Positions 44,171 through 54,955 are shown, counted from the first letter of the stretch. The stretch: 64,000 bases of DNA from Pseudarthrobacter sp. NS4 (GCF_024758005.1 NZ_CP103288.1:744001-808000); one strand, 5' to 3'. Notes: a model not told the origin generated them from the sequence alone. Made by a program: numbers and translations.

Positions 44171-45823
44171 TTAGGCCGCTGCGAGTTCCTCGGCGGTTGC
44201 CTTCTCGCGGGCCTCCGTCAGGTACCGCGCGTAAGCGGGGAGGGTGAGGAAGGACGGGAAGTCCCGGGCGAGGGTGACTTCTTCGAAGATGTCCCGGGCG
44301 TCTTCGAAGCGGTCGCCGTCGAAGCGTTCCAGCCGGGCAAACTCCTCGTCCAGGAGCTCCTCCACCCAGTGGTGGTTGATGATTTCGCCGTGGTCGGTGA
44401 TGGCACGGGCGTAGATCCACTGCCAGAGCTGGGAGCGGGAAATTTCGGCGGTGGCGGCGTCTTCCATGAGGTTGTGGATGGCTACTGCACCGTTGCCGCG
44501 GAGCCAGGATTCGATGTAGCGGATGCCTACTTCGATGTTGTTCCGGATGCCCTGTTCGGTGATGGTCCCGGTGGTCGCGGCCACGTTGATCAGGGCGCGG
44601 TCGTCCGGGGTGACGTCCTCACGGAGCCGGTCCAGCTGGTTCGGCTTCTCGCCCAGGATGGAGTCGAACACTTCCCGGCAGACGGGAACCAGGTCCGGGT
44701 GGGCCACCCAGGAGCCGTCGAATCCGTCGTTGGCCTCGCGGGTCTTGTCAGCACGGACCTTCTCCAGGGCGTTGGTGTTCGCTTCGGGGTCTTTGCGGTT
44801 GGGCACTGCGGCTGCCATGCCCCCAATAGCCATGGCACCCCGTTTGTGGCAGGCGCGGACGAGCTGTTCGGTGTAGGCGCGCATGAAGGGCTGGGTCATG
44901 GTCACCTGGGCGCGGTCCGGGAGGACGAAGCGGGGGCCTCGGGTGCGGAAGTTCTTGATGAGGGAGAAGATGTAGTCCCAGCGGCCGGCGTTCAGGCCGG
45001 CGGCGTGGTCACGCAGCTCGTAGAGGATCTCCTCCATTTCGAAGGCTGCGGTGATGGTTTCGATCAGGACCGTGGCGCGGATGGTGCCCTGGGGGATGCC
45101 GAGCAGGTCCTGGGCGAGGATGAAGATGTCGTTCCAGAGCCGGGCTTCGAGGTGGTTTTCGATCTTGGGCAGGTAGAAGTAGGGGCCCTTGCCTTGGGCG
45201 AGCAGGCGGCGGGCGTTGTGGAAGAAGAACAGGCCGAAGTCCACGATGCCGCCGGCGATCGGTTCGCCGTCGATCAGCATGTGCTTTTCCGGCAGGTGCC
45301 AGCCGCGGGGACGGACCACGATGGTGGGCAGTTCCCCGGCGGGACGGAGCTTGTATTCCTTGCCCTCCGGGCTGGTGTAGTCGATCCGGCGCTCCAGTGC
45401 GTCGGTGAGGTTCAGCTGGCCCTTGATGACGTTGCGCCAGGTGGGGGTGGAGGAGTCCTCCATGTCCGCGAGCCACACCTTCGCGCCGGAATTCAGGGCG
45501 TTGATGGTCATCTTCTTGTCCACCGGGCCGGTGATTTCCACGCGGCGGTCCTCCAGCCCGGGTGCCGGGGGAGCAACCCGCCAGGACGGGTCATTGCGGA
45601 TGTCCTCGGTTTCCCGGAGGAAGCGTGGGTCCTGTCCGGCGGCAATCTCAGTACGCCTGGTCCGGCGGGCCTGCAGCAGTTCCTGGCGCCGCGCCGCCGT
45701 CGCCCGGTGCAGCCTGGCCACGAACTCCAGGGCATCCGGAGTAAGAACCTCGTTCTGCCGGCAAACCGGCTGCGCGGTCAGGGTTATCCCGTTGATGGTG
45801 AAACTGTCTGTGAAACTGTTCAT
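44171..45823 (-). CDS. aceB: malate synthase A
   Basis: 550 residues, the G-type-free A form (about 530-550). Condenses glyoxylate with acetyl-CoA to malate in the glyoxylate shunt. Catalytic-site blocks are seen: [21 protein letters not shown] (about 98), [17 protein letters not shown] (about 157), [18 protein letters not shown] and [28 protein letters not shown]-like [15 protein letters not shown] is near the C-terminus. Located 92 bp downstream of aceA on the same strand, separated by a large palindrome. Confidence 0.97.
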   Translation of the reverse strand: MNSFTDSFTINGITLTAQPVCRQNEVLTPDALEFVARLHRATAARRQELLQARRTRRTEIAAGQDPRFLRETEDIRNDPSWRVAPPAPGLEDRRVEITGPVDKKMTINALNSGAKVWLADMEDSSTPTWRNVIKGQLNLTDALERRIDYTSPEGKEYKLRPAGELPTIVVRPRGWHLPEKHMLIDGEPIAGGIVDFGLFFFHNARRLLAQGKGPYFYLPKIENHLEARLWNDIFILAQDLLGIPQGTIRATVLIETITAAFEMEEILYELRDHAAGLNAGRWDYIFSLIKNFRTRGPRFVLPDRAQVTMTQPFMRAYTEQLVRACHKRGAMAIGGMAAAVPNRKDPEANTNALEKVRADKTREANDGFDGSWVAHPDLVPVCREVFDSILGEKPNQLDRLREDVTPDDRALINVAATTGTITEQGIRNNIEVGIRYIESWLRGNGAVAIHNLMEDAATAEISRSQLWQWIYARAITDHGEIINHHWVEELLDEEFARLERFDGDRFEDARDIFEEVTLARDFPSFLTLPAYARYLTEAREKATAEELAAA

Positions 45824-45843
45824 TTCTGTCTCCTGGTGCAGGA

Positions 45844-45909
45844 CCCAACTGGGTAGCAGTAAGTGTCGTTTTGAGCCTCCAAAACGACACTTAGTGCTAC
45901 TTACTTGGG
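45844..45909. repeat. 30-bp-arm palindrome between aceA and aceB
   Basis: Inverted repeat with 30-bp arms (4 mismatches) around the 6-nt loop AGCCTC. The inner arms TAAGTGTCGTTTTG are perfect. It sits in the 92-bp aceA-aceB spacer. The minus-strand transcript would form a strong hairpin after aceA. Confidence 0.85.
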
Positions 45910-45915
45910 AAAGAT

Positions 45916-47232
45916 TTAGTGGAATTGGCCCTCTTCGGTCGATCCGACCAGTGCGAGGGTGGAGGCGTTCGGGTTGAGCGCGGTGGCGATGTCGTCGAAG
46001 TAGCCGGTGCCGACTTCGCGCTGGTGCTTGGTTGCGGTGTAGCCGCGGGATTCGGAGGCGAATTCCTTTTCCTGGAGTTCGACGTAGGCGCTCATGCCGT
46101 CGCGGGCGTAGCCGTGGGCGAGGTCGAACATCGAGTAGTTCAGGGCGTGGAAGCCGGCCAGGGTGATGAACTGGAAGGTGAAGCCCATGGCGCCGAGTTC
46201 GCGCTGGAACTTGGCGATGGTGGCATCGTCCAGGTGCTTGCGCCAGTTGAACGACGGTGAGCAGTTGTAGGAGAGCATCTGGTTGGGGAACTCGGCCTTG
46301 ACGGCTTCGGCGAACTTGCGGGCCAGCTCCAGGTCCGGGGTGCCGGTTTCCATCCAGATCAGGTCCGAGTAGGGGGCGTAGGCCTTGGCGCGGGCGATGC
46401 AGGGTTCGATGCCGTTGCGGACCTTGTAGAAGCCCTCAGCGGTGCGCTCACCGGTGATGAACTCCTGGTCCCGCTCGTCGACGTCGGAGGTGATGAGGGT
46501 TGCTGCTTCGGCGTCGGTGCGGGCAATGACCACGGATGGGGTCCCGGCGACGTCGGCTGCCAGGCGGGCGGCGTTCAGGGTCCGGACGTGCTGCTGGGTG
46601 GGGATCAGGACCTTGCCGCCCAGGTGGCCGCACTTCTTTTCCGAGGCGAGCTGGTCTTCCCAGTGAACACCGGAGGCGCCGGCCTGGATCATGGATTTCA
46701 TGAGCTCGTAGGCGTTCAGCGGCCCGCCGAAGCCGGCCTCGGCGTCGGCGACGATCGGGACCAGCCAGTCCTCAACGGTCTGCACGCCCTCGGAGAATTC
46801 GATCTGGTCAGCGCGGAGGAGGGCGTTGTTGATCCGCCGCACCACGGTGGGCACGGAGTTGGCCGGGTAGAGGGACTGGTCCGGGTAGGTGTGGCCGGAG
46901 TTGTTGGCGTCCGCAGCAACCTGCCAGCCGGAGAGGTAGATCGCGCGAAGGCCGGCCTTGACCTGCTGCACGGCCTGGTTGCCCGTCAGGGCGCCCAAGG
47001 CGTTGGTGTACTTGCCTTCCTTGTGCTCCTGGGTGAGCTGCTTCCACAGCTTCTCTGCGCCGCGGCGGGCCAGGGTGTGTTCTTCGGAGACACGTCCCCG
47101 GAGACGGACGACGTCGGAGGCCTTGTAGTCCCGGGTCACACCTTCCCAGCGGGGGTTGGCGGCCCACTCAAGCTCCAGGGCGGCGGCCTGCTGTTCGGGC
47201 GTCTGCTGGGTGGGCTCAAATGCTGCAGTCAT
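45916..47232 (-). CDS. aceA: isocitrate lyase
   Basis: 438 residues from ATG 47232 ([18 protein letters not shown]); an upstream frame to 47340 is not conserved. Splits isocitrate to succinate and glyoxylate. Active-site loop [14 protein letters not shown] with the catalytic Cys (about residue 194), plus [48 protein letters not shown] and [18 protein letters not shown]. Upstream of aceB. A RamB-like regulator diverges 183 bp away. Transcription is probably induced on acetate. Confidence 0.98.
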   Translation of the reverse strand: MTAAFEPTQQTPEQQAAALELEWAANPRWEGVTRDYKASDVVRLRGRVSEEHTLARRGAEKLWKQLTQEHKEGKYTNALGALTGNQAVQQVKAGLRAIYLSGWQVAADANNSGHTYPDQSLYPANSVPTVVRRINNALLRADQIEFSEGVQTVEDWLVPIVADAEAGFGGPLNAYELMKSMIQAGASGVHWEDQLASEKKCGHLGGKVLIPTQQHVRTLNAARLAADVAGTPSVVIARTDAEAATLITSDVDERDQEFITGERTAEGFYKVRNGIEPCIARAKAYAPYSDLIWMETGTPDLELARKFAEAVKAEFPNQMLSYNCSPSFNWRKHLDDATIAKFQRELGAMGFTFQFITLAGFHALNYSMFDLAHGYARDGMSAYVELQEKEFASESRGYTATKHQREVGTGYFDDIATALNPNASTLALVGSTEEGQFH

Positions 47233-47414
47233 CGTTGATCTCCTTGATTGAGCTCCGGGGCGGTTTACGCCGGCAGGAACTGCTCCTTTGCAGTCCCCGC
47301 CGGCTGCCCCCGGTGCGGTGTTTCTTTCCGTGAACACCACTTTTCAGCACTTTCAAAGGGGTTTCTAGATGAAAAGGCTGGAAAGAAACGCACTTCTTCG
47401 CGTATTCTTCAAAA
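47233..47414. promoter_or_regulatory. aceA / ramB-like divergent regulatory region
   Basis: 182 bp shared by two divergent genes. ACTTTCAAAGG (47349-47359) and CTTTGCAGTC (47286-47295) partly resemble the corynebacterial RamB motif with its TTTGC/GCAAA core. Direct binding is inference. Confidence 0.3.
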
Positions 47415-48902
47415 ATGTCGCCTTCAAGCTGGAACAGGGAAGTTTCACAGCCGCCGTCGTCCACCCCGGCCGCCCAACTGGATGTCATCAGCCTCGGCCG
47501 CCGCGTGCGCCATCTGCGCAAACAGGCCGGCCTGACGCTGGAAGCCCTCAGCGCCGCCGTCGGGACAGCGCCCAGCCAGCTGAGCCTGATCGAGAACGGC
47601 AAGCGGGAACCCAAGCTTGGCCTGCTGCAGCACCTGGCCGCGGCCCTCAACGTCAGCATCGACCAGTTGCTCGGAGCAGAACCTCCCAGCCGCCGCGCCG
47701 CCCTGGAAATCGAGCTCGAACGCTACCAGCGCGGACCCCTCTACGAGTCCCTGAACCTGCCAAAAATCCGCATCAGCTCGCGGTTGCCGGTGGACGTCCT
47801 GGAGGCGCAGGTGGGCCTCCTGCATGAGCTCGAACGCAAGATGAACGAGCAGGTGGCCACGCCGGAGGAAGCCCGCCGCGCAAACGGCGAACTGCGCGCC
47901 ATGATGCGGGAGCGTGGCAACTATTTTCCGGAATACGAGTCCGAGGCACAGAAGGTCCTCAAGGAGGTGGGGTACACCACCGGCCCGCTCAGCCAGCACG
48001 TCATCGCGGACATCGCCGCGCACCTGGGGTTTACCCTCCATCACGTGGGCGACCTGCCCCATTCCACTCGTTCCGTGACCGATTTGAAGAACCGCAGAAT
48101 TTACCTGACCCAGAGCCAGCGGCAGGACCACGACCCACGGTCCGTCCTCCTGCAGGCCCTGGGCCATTACGTGCTCGGCCACGAAACGCCCCGCAACTAT
48201 GGTGACTTCCTGGCCCAGCGCGTCGCCACGAACTATTTTGCAGCCGCGCTTCTCCTGCCGGAACAGGCAACCGTGGAATTTCTGCAAAAAGCCAAAGCCG
48301 CGAAGGAAATCGCCGTCGAGGACATCCGGGACGCTTTCGCCGTTTCCTACGAAACCGCGGCCCACCGCTTCACCAACCTGGCTACCAAGCATCTGGGCAT
48401 CACCACCCATTTCCAGAAGACGCACCAGAGCGGCATCATCTACAAGGCCTACGAAAATGACGGCGTGGACTTTCCCCAGGACCACACGGGCGCCATAGAA
48501 GGGCAGCCGTCGTGCAAAGCATGGACGTCCCGGGCCGTATTCGACGTCCCGGACAAGTTCAGTGCCTACAGCCAGTACACCGACACGCCGTCCGGCACCT
48601 ACTGGTGCACGGCCCGCACCGAACGGTCGGCGAGCGGTGAGTTTTCGCTCAGCATCGGGGTGCCGTACCAGCATGTGAAGTGGTTCCGCGGGCGCGAGAC
48701 GACGGCCCGGGCCACCTCAAACTGCCCGGATCCCACCTGCTGCAAACGCCCGCCGGAAACGCTGACATCAGAATGGGCAGGCAACGCCTGGCCCTCGGCG
48801 CGGGCCCACTCCCACCTCCTGGCCGCGATGCCGCCGGGGGCCTTCCCCGGCGTGGACGAGACCGAGGTGTACAGCTTCCTGCAGGCGCACTCAGGGAGCT
48901 GA
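47415..48902 (+). CDS. RamB/ScfR-type XRE transcriptional regulator
   Basis: 495 residues. HTH_3 domain at about 27-80 (LGRRVRHLRKQAGLTLEALSA ... LSLIENGKREPKLGLLQHLA). The IrrE/ImmA-like domain with LLQALGHYVLGHETPRNYGD (about 255) lacks a full HExxH zinc site, as in other RamB proteins. The C-terminal DUF2083-like block ends with NCPDPTCCKRPP. RamB in Corynebacterium represses aceA, aceB and acetate genes, and here the gene faces aceA, so the same role is likely. The effector is unknown. Confidence 0.9.
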   Translation: MSPSSWNREVSQPPSSTPAAQLDVISLGRRVRHLRKQAGLTLEALSAAVGTAPSQLSLIENGKREPKLGLLQHLAAALNVSIDQLLGAEPPSRRAALEIELERYQRGPLYESLNLPKIRISSRLPVDVLEAQVGLLHELERKMNEQVATPEEARRANGELRAMMRERGNYFPEYESEAQKVLKEVGYTTGPLSQHVIADIAAHLGFTLHHVGDLPHSTRSVTDLKNRRIYLTQSQRQDHDPRSVLLQALGHYVLGHETPRNYGDFLAQRVATNYFAAALLLPEQATVEFLQKAKAAKEIAVEDIRDAFAVSYETAAHRFTNLATKHLGITTHFQKTHQSGIIYKAYENDGVDFPQDHTGAIEGQPSCKAWTSRAVFDVPDKFSAYSQYTDTPSGTYWCTARTERSASGEFSLSIGVPYQHVKWFRGRETTARATSNCPDPTCCKRPPETLTSEWAGNAWPSARAHSHLLAAMPPGAFPGVDETEVYSFLQAHSGS

Positions 48903-49287
48903 AGCACGCTCTCTCACGTCTTGCCCCTTTTCCCGAAACCCTCTCCCGCATTTTGCAGAAGTTCCCGCGCCGTTCTCTCAATCTGTGCGATAGGGCTTTG
49001 CGTTATTCCGCGGAAGGTGAGAGAGGGTTTCGGTTTATTCCGCGGAAGGTGAGAGAGGGTTTCGGTTTTGCACGGCCCTCCGCCACGCCGCGCCCATTTC
49101 AGGGCTACGGGTGCCGAGGGACGCGCACCACAGGCGGGGCGGTTACGGACGATGTTGCATTCGCGGAAACGGAAGTCATGCACCCGTCCTGCCAGCCGCC
49201 GGCGGGCGATTTCCTTGTGTTGCCGTACAGCGGAAAGGGATCGGGGGTGTTCAGGGCCACAAGCGCCGTTGTTTTCGCCGGAGCCGC
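48903..49287. other. intergenic region with repeats
   Basis: 385 bp between convergent ramB-like and epimerase genes. Bases 48903-49066 are built of CTCTCTC, CCGAAACCCTCTC and its inverse GAGAGGGTTTCGG, plus the 32-bp tandem repeat below. Bases 49080-49287 have no supported gene. Confidence 0.6.
49003..49066. repeat. 32-bp tandem repeat (2 copies)
   Basis: Two identical adjacent units beginning TTATTCCGCGGAAGGTGAGA (49003-49034 and 49035-49066). Each contains the palindrome TTCCGCGGAA and GAGAGGGTTTCGG, which is inverted relative to CCGAAACCCTCTC at 48933-48945. Confidence 0.85.
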
Positions 49288-50220
49288 TTACGCTGTTCCC
49301 TTGGCGATCTGAAGCAGTGCCCTGCCCAGTTCAGGCTGGCTGTAGACGAACCCGGTATCCAGCAGCTTTTGGGGCTGGACCCACCGGCTCTTGAGCACCA
49401 GCTCTGTTTCGGTGCGGATCAGGACTGCCCCTGCACGAAGCAGCCAGGCAGGGGTGGGAACACCGAAGCGTGCCCCGTAAGCGCGTCGCACCAGCCGCAT
49501 CAGCTCGCGGTTACTCACCACATCGGGCGATGCCACGTTGACGGGCCCGGTGATGTCCGTCCGTGCATGCAGGAACCGGGCGCACCGGTACAGGTCCTCC
49601 ACGTGCACCCAGCTGAACTTCTGCGTACCCTTGCCCATGGACCCGCCAAGCCCGAGCCGCGCGAGGTTGGCGAAGGGCCGCAGCGCGCCTCCTCCCCGGC
49701 CCAGCACAATGGCTATCCGGAGCGGAACCTTACGTGTCTTTGGCGTGACGGCAGCCTCCAGCTCCGCCTCCCAGGCGCGGGCTACCTCTACCGAAAATCC
49801 AGTCCCCAATTCACCGTCAGTCTCTGTTTGCGGGGAGTCCCGGGCGTCCCGGTAGATCGTGCCTGTGCTGGCGTTCAACCAGGTCGACGGCGGTTGCGGG
49901 CATTGCGCGATGGCCCGGCCGAGTGCCGCCGTTGTGGAGACCCTGGACCCAAGGATGGCCGCCTTGTTCCGCGCGCTGTAGCGGCAGGACACGGACCGTC
50001 CGGCAAGGTTGATGGCAAGGTCGCTGCCGTTGAGCACCTGGATGATGGCGGCGTCGTCGTCCCATGATGCCGACGTTGTCCCGGTGGCACCTTTGCTCCC
50101 GGTGGTGGGCGCCCGGCCGATGGTGTGGACAGTCCAGCCGTCCTGCTCAAAGCGGGTGCGGAGGTACTTGCCGATGAACCCGGAAGCCCCGGCGAGCACG
50201 ACTGTCTTGGACCTGGCCAT
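49288..50220 (-). CDS. TIGR01777-type NAD-dependent epimerase (DUF1731)
   Basis: 310 residues from ATG 50220, with AGGAGAAG directly upstream. N-terminal GASGFIGKYLRTRFEQDGW binds NAD(P), then LAINLAGRSVSCRYSARNKAAIL, LNASTGTIYRD and VEVARAWEAELEAA. The C-terminal DUF1731 tail has PAWLLRAGAVLIRTETELVLKSRWVQPQKLLDTGF. Substrate unknown; E. coli YfcH is a relative. 34 bp downstream of the TetR gene on the same strand, so probably co-transcribed and under its control. Confidence 0.9.
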   Translation of the reverse strand: MARSKTVVLAGASGFIGKYLRTRFEQDGWTVHTIGRAPTTGSKGATGTTSASWDDDAAIIQVLNGSDLAINLAGRSVSCRYSARNKAAILGSRVSTTAALGRAIAQCPQPPSTWLNASTGTIYRDARDSPQTETDGELGTGFSVEVARAWEAELEAAVTPKTRKVPLRIAIVLGRGGGALRPFANLARLGLGGSMGKGTQKFSWVHVEDLYRCARFLHARTDITGPVNVASPDVVSNRELMRLVRRAYGARFGVPTPAWLLRAGAVLIRTETELVLKSRWVQPQKLLDTGFVYSQPELGRALLQIAKGTA

Positions 50221-50254
50221 TCTTCTCCTGCGGTGGTTTGTTGCTGTCCGGGGG

Positions 50255-50911
50255 CTATGCACGGATACTCCGGCTGAGCCTGAGGATATCGTCCAGGGCC
50301 TTGCCGGCTCCCGGGACGCGCGCCAGCGAGAGCACTTTGGCAATCAGCGGAACAGCCCCGTCCACAAGCTTCCTGGTGCGCTGCTGCCCCTCGGAGGTGT
50401 CGTAGACCCAGAACAGCGTCACGCCCATGTAGCCGAGCCACAAAAGTTCGGGAAGTTCGCCGCGGAGTCTTTTTGGTGCCTGCGGCCGCGCGCCATCCAC
50501 CGCCGACCGGAAGATGTTGAGGGAAGCTTCCCGGGCCGGTGCGGAACGCGCAGCGAAGGGGTTCACCGGGGACGTGGGGCGGATGGCCGTGGTGAGGAAG
50601 TCGGCCCCGAAGCGATGGTACGGCGCCATGGCATCCAGGCCGGCGTGGAGGGTAGCGCGGAGCCTGCTGGTGAGATCGGTGGCACTTTCCAGGGCGGCCC
50701 TTGCCCTTGCCGCATGCTCTTCCTGGACCTGCAGGTACAGTTCCTGGACCAGATCGTCCTTGGAAGCGAAATAGTAGTAGGCGTTACCCACTGAGATGCC
50801 CGCCTCGGCAGCGATAGCGCGCATGGTGGTCTTTGCGAAGCCCACCTCGCGGAACATCCTCAGCGCCACATCTGCCACACGTTGCCGTGTCTGCTCGCCT
50901 TTTGCCGCCAT
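50255..50911 (-). CDS. TetR family transcriptional regulator
   Basis: 218 residues. HTH at about 10-55: RQRVADVALRMFREVGFAKTTMRAIAAEAGISVGNAYYYFASKDDLV. The C-terminal domain is of the type seen in alkane- or fatty-acid-related TetR regulators (PYHRFGADFLTTAIRPTSPVNPF). Upstream of the DUF1731 epimerase on the same strand. Two palindromic sites flank its start on the upstream side, one ending 9 bp before the ATG, which supports negative autoregulation. Confidence 0.9.
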   Translation of the reverse strand: MAAKGEQTRQRVADVALRMFREVGFAKTTMRAIAAEAGISVGNAYYYFASKDDLVQELYLQVQEEHAARARAALESATDLTSRLRATLHAGLDAMAPYHRFGADFLTTAIRPTSPVNPFAARSAPAREASLNIFRSAVDGARPQAPKRLRGELPELLWLGYMGVTLFWVYDTSEGQQRTRKLVDGAVPLIAKVLSLARVPGAGKALDDILRLSRSIRA

Positions 50912-50919
50912 GGTTCCCT

Positions 50920-50965
50920 TTTTTGAACGTGTTCAAAAAGTATTCCACACATTTCAACATGTTCA
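50920..50965. promoter_or_regulatory. two candidate TetR operators
   Basis: Site 1 (50920-50939): TTTTTGAAC-GT-GTTCAAAAA. Site 2 (50954-50965): TCAACATGTTCA. Both share the TGAAC-RT-GTTCA core. Location directly upstream of the TetR start implies autoregulation. Confidence 0.55.
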
Positions 50966-51105
50966 GTTTCTGTTGTTGCCTGCAATGATGCTGCCCGTCG
51001 TGCTGCGGACCCTGCCGCTGGTGGGAGAATGGTCCGACAGTGCTAATACAGCCGGTCTCCTGCACAGCTCCGGGACCGCGCGAACCACTTTGAACGGACT
51101 CCTTC

Positions 51106-51831
51106 ATGTCATCTTCCTCAGGCCGGAACGCCCTGCCCGAAACCAGCCCCACCGGAACCGCTGCCAGGTTTGCCTCCATCGGGTCCCCGTACTTCGGCAT
51201 CATGCTGGCGGTCATGGCGGTGGTTCTGATCCTGTCCAACATCGGGGCGTCCAAGGGCGTGGTCCTGGGGCCCATCGTTACGGACGGCGGCTTCTTCCTC
51301 TTTCCGCTGGCGTACATCCTTGGTGACGTGATCAGCGAGGTGTACGGCTTCAAAGTGGCGCGCAAGGCCATCCTGACCACGTTCGCGCTGTCGGTCTTCG
51401 CCTCTCTCTGCTACTGGGTGATCATTGCCCTCCCGGGCTTCGATGATGAATTCGGGACATCCAAACAGGCAGCCCTTGAGGGGGCCCTGGGCCCGGTGCC
51501 GCAGATCGTGCTGGCCTCGCTCCTGGCATTCCTGGCCGGGCAGACCATCAACTCGTGGATCCTGGTGAGGATGAAGGCCCGTTCCGGGGAAAGGTCCCTG
51601 TGGGCCCGCTTGATGGGGTCCACGGGTGCCGGCGAGTTCGTGGATACGCTGATCTTCTGCAGCATCGCCGCGTCCGTCATCGGCATTACGGATTTCGGAA
51701 CCTTCGTGAACTACGTGGTGGTTGGCTTTGTGTACAAGACCCTGGTGGAGTTCATCCTGGTCCCGGTGACGTCCCTGGTGATCGGCTGGATCAAGAAGCG
51801 GGAGCCGAGCTACGGCACGGCGACCAGCTAG
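51106..51831 (+). CDS. queuosine precursor transporter (YhhQ, VUT family)
   Basis: 241 residues, six hydrophobic helices. Family blocks: FGIMLAVMAVVLILSNIGASK, the substrate-site FPLAYILGDVISEVYGFKVAR, GQTINSWILVRMK, and the C-terminal VVVGFVYKTLVEFILVPVTSLVIGW. It imports preQ0/preQ1 or queuine. The partner enzyme tgt is encoded at 52874-54178 on the other strand, so the pair suggests salvage instead of de novo synthesis. I see no convincing preQ1 riboswitch in the leader at 50966-51105. Confidence 0.9.
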   Translation: MSSSSGRNALPETSPTGTAARFASIGSPYFGIMLAVMAVVLILSNIGASKGVVLGPIVTDGGFFLFPLAYILGDVISEVYGFKVARKAILTTFALSVFASLCYWVIIALPGFDDEFGTSKQAALEGALGPVPQIVLASLLAFLAGQTINSWILVRMKARSGERSLWARLMGSTGAGEFVDTLIFCSIAASVIGITDFGTFVNYVVVGFVYKTLVEFILVPVTSLVIGWIKKREPSYGTATS

Positions 51832-51840
51832 TTGTACCCG

Positions 51841-51902
51841 TTTCGACGGTTCCCTACGAAGACGACGTCCCGCGACGCCGTGTGGGCAGGGAACCGTCGA
51901 AA
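51841..51902. repeat. 15-bp perfect inverted repeat after yhhQ-type gene
   Basis: TTTCGACGGTTCCCT (51841-51855) and AGGGAACCGTCGAAA (51888-51902), 32-nt spacer. It lies between the convergent transporter and the DUF559 remnant. No T run beyond the arms. Confidence 0.8.
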
Positions 51903-51916
51903 TGGAGACTGGTGCG

Positions 51917-52744
51917 ATCACCACTGGGCACCCCGGTTCGGAGCCCGAAGCACCCGGTACTTGAATTCGGCCTCGTCAAACAGGTCTTTCCATTCCAGGC
52001 GGATAAAGGTCCAGCCATCCTCCGTGAGTGCTTTTCGCGCCGGCGTTCCTCAAACAGGACCTCGTTGGTGGGGTGGTAGTCGAAATACTTGGACCTGCCG
52101 TCATATTCAAGGGCCACCTTGCGCTTCGGCCACGCGAAGTCCAACCGGTGGCGGCCGATTTGAGTGCGAACCTCGAATTGCGGAACGGGAAGCTCAAGTT
52201 TGAACCTTACAAGTAGCTCCCTGGTCAGGGTTTCGCCGGGGGATTCCGCCAGGGGATCCGCAGCAGACAGGACACGGCGCAGGGTTCTGGCTCCGCGCCG
52301 GCCGTCGAGGGCTGCAGCCCTGTGCTCCAGGAAATCCCGGTCCGCGCCCAGGCGAAGTGAATGGTCCATGAGTATGAGCGATTGCCGGTAGGGCAGCAGG
52401 AGGCAGCTGTCCACTACGGTCCGCTCCAGGCTGGTGGTCCGCAGCCCGCCGACAACTGCTGTGTCATATTCATCCACTCCGGCGGTACGGCAAACAACTT
52501 CGCATGCATGACGGTCGTTCGAGGCCCGCACCGGTTGGCTCACGTGGATGCGGCTGTCCACGTTCCAGAGATACACCCCGTGGAGCCGCGCTGCGGAGGT
52601 GTGGCTGTAGACGAAGCTGCCGGTCGTCGTCGTGCGTGTTGCGTGGGCGTGGGCCGTCAGGGCGCGCTGGCCGATCCCCGGCAAGACTGGCGGGTGCGCC
52701 AAAGGTTTCCGGTCGCAGGGAGGAGCTCTGTAGCCATTGAACAA
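51917..52744 (-). pseudogene. degraded AbiEi/DUF559-type protein
   Basis: The body matches the actinobacterial family with an N-terminal AbiEi-like part (TTTTGSFVYSHTSAARLHGV) and a C-terminal DUF559/Vsr-like nuclease-fold domain (LDFAWPKRKVALEYDGRSKYFDY). The frame breaks after VLFEERRREK. Reading one base over, the normal tail ALTEDGWTFIRLEWKDLFDE and YRVLRAP resumes and ends at 51917, so one base is missing near 52040. The N-terminus also lacks a convincing start: QRALTAHAHATR is preceded by other-frame sequence. So it is at least twice broken. These proteins are abundant and of unknown, perhaps defence-linked, function. Confidence 0.75.
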
Positions 52745-52873
52745 GCCTCGGCGCCTGGCTGGCAGCCCTCAAGGTGCCGACGTCGGTATGTGCATAATCT
52801 GAGTTCGCGGGAGCGCATGCGGGATCGCTGTATAACTCCGGCGATTCCGAAGGCTTCCCGCGAACTCGGCGGA

Positions 52874-54229
<1,356 letters not shown>

Positions 54230-54955
54230 TCAGCTGACCGGTTCCGACGTGGGGTAGTTCTCAGACCGCCAGGAGTCCCAGGATGTGCGGATCGCATCAA
54301 GCCTGGCGGCGCCCAGGTCATAGGTGGAGGCGATGATCAGGGAGCCCTCACCCTCCTCTCGCACGTCCTTGATGGCAGGATGATCGGCCACCACCAGGAG
54401 CCCCTCGCCGTGCTCTGCGTAGCTGTGCACCGTGAGCCCCACCTGGTGGCTGGTCCGGTACCAGACCTTGCCGGAGATTTCCTCGCCGGTGCCCAGGGTC
54501 AGCTGATAAGGCTCCCCGGGTGCAGGGAGGTCAGACATTCCGAGCTTCTCAATCGCCGAGCCCGGCCCGGGAAGCTGCAGGAAGAGGGTGTGGCGTTTAC
54601 CGTGCGGGTGGCGTTCCAGCGCGAAGCGGAGCTGCTGCAGGAACGTCAGCCAGCCCTGGGTGATGTCCTCATCCCAGGCGGCCCACTCCGAGTTGTGGTC
54701 CAGGGCCCCCCGCGTCACGCTGACCCGGGTTCCATTGGCTACGGGATGGAGCTCGAAGGTGTCTCCGCCATGGACGGTCAGGCTGGTGTGGTCCGGGGAT
54801 TCCTCCACGTCGCCGGAGAAGTAGATCTCCTTGATTTCGGCGTCCAGGTCCTCGGCCTGCCAGCCATGCCATTGGGCGACTTTGGACGGTTCACGCAGCA
54901 TGGTCCAGACCTGCGGCGCGTCGGCGTTGATCACTACGCTGAGATTGTTCGTCAT
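54230..54955 (-). CDS. SRPBCC/START-like domain protein
   Basis: 241 residues from ATG 54955 (MTNNLSVVINADAPQVWTML). Two parts: an AHSA1/START-like SRPBCC domain (residues about 1-125, EIYFSGDVEESPDHTSLTV ... WLTFLQQLRFALERHPHG), then a second half (EPYQLTLGTGEEISGKVWYRTSHQVGLTV ...) probably repeating the fold. Binds a hydrophobic ligand by family analogy, but no catalytic residues are evident. Downstream of the unknown gene at 55005 on the same strand, with 49 bp between. Confidence 0.75.
   Translation of the reverse strand: MTNNLSVVINADAPQVWTMLREPSKVAQWHGWQAEDLDAEIKEIYFSGDVEESPDHTSLTVHGGDTFELHPVANGTRVSVTRGALDHNSEWAAWDEDITQGWLTFLQQLRFALERHPHGKRHTLFLQLPGPGSAIEKLGMSDLPAPGEPYQLTLGTGEEISGKVWYRTSHQVGLTVHSYAEHGEGLLVVADHPAIKDVREEGEGSLIIASTYDLGAARLDAIRTSWDSWRSENYPTSEPVS

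Noticed and set aside
49080..49287. Possible small CDS after the ramB-like gene
   Set aside because: Open frames exist but none has a start with a ribosome-binding site or any recognisable motif.
50966..51105. Possible preQ1 riboswitch before the YhhQ-type transporter
   Set aside because: No H-type pseudoknot pattern or C-rich loop paired with an A-rich tail could be identified.
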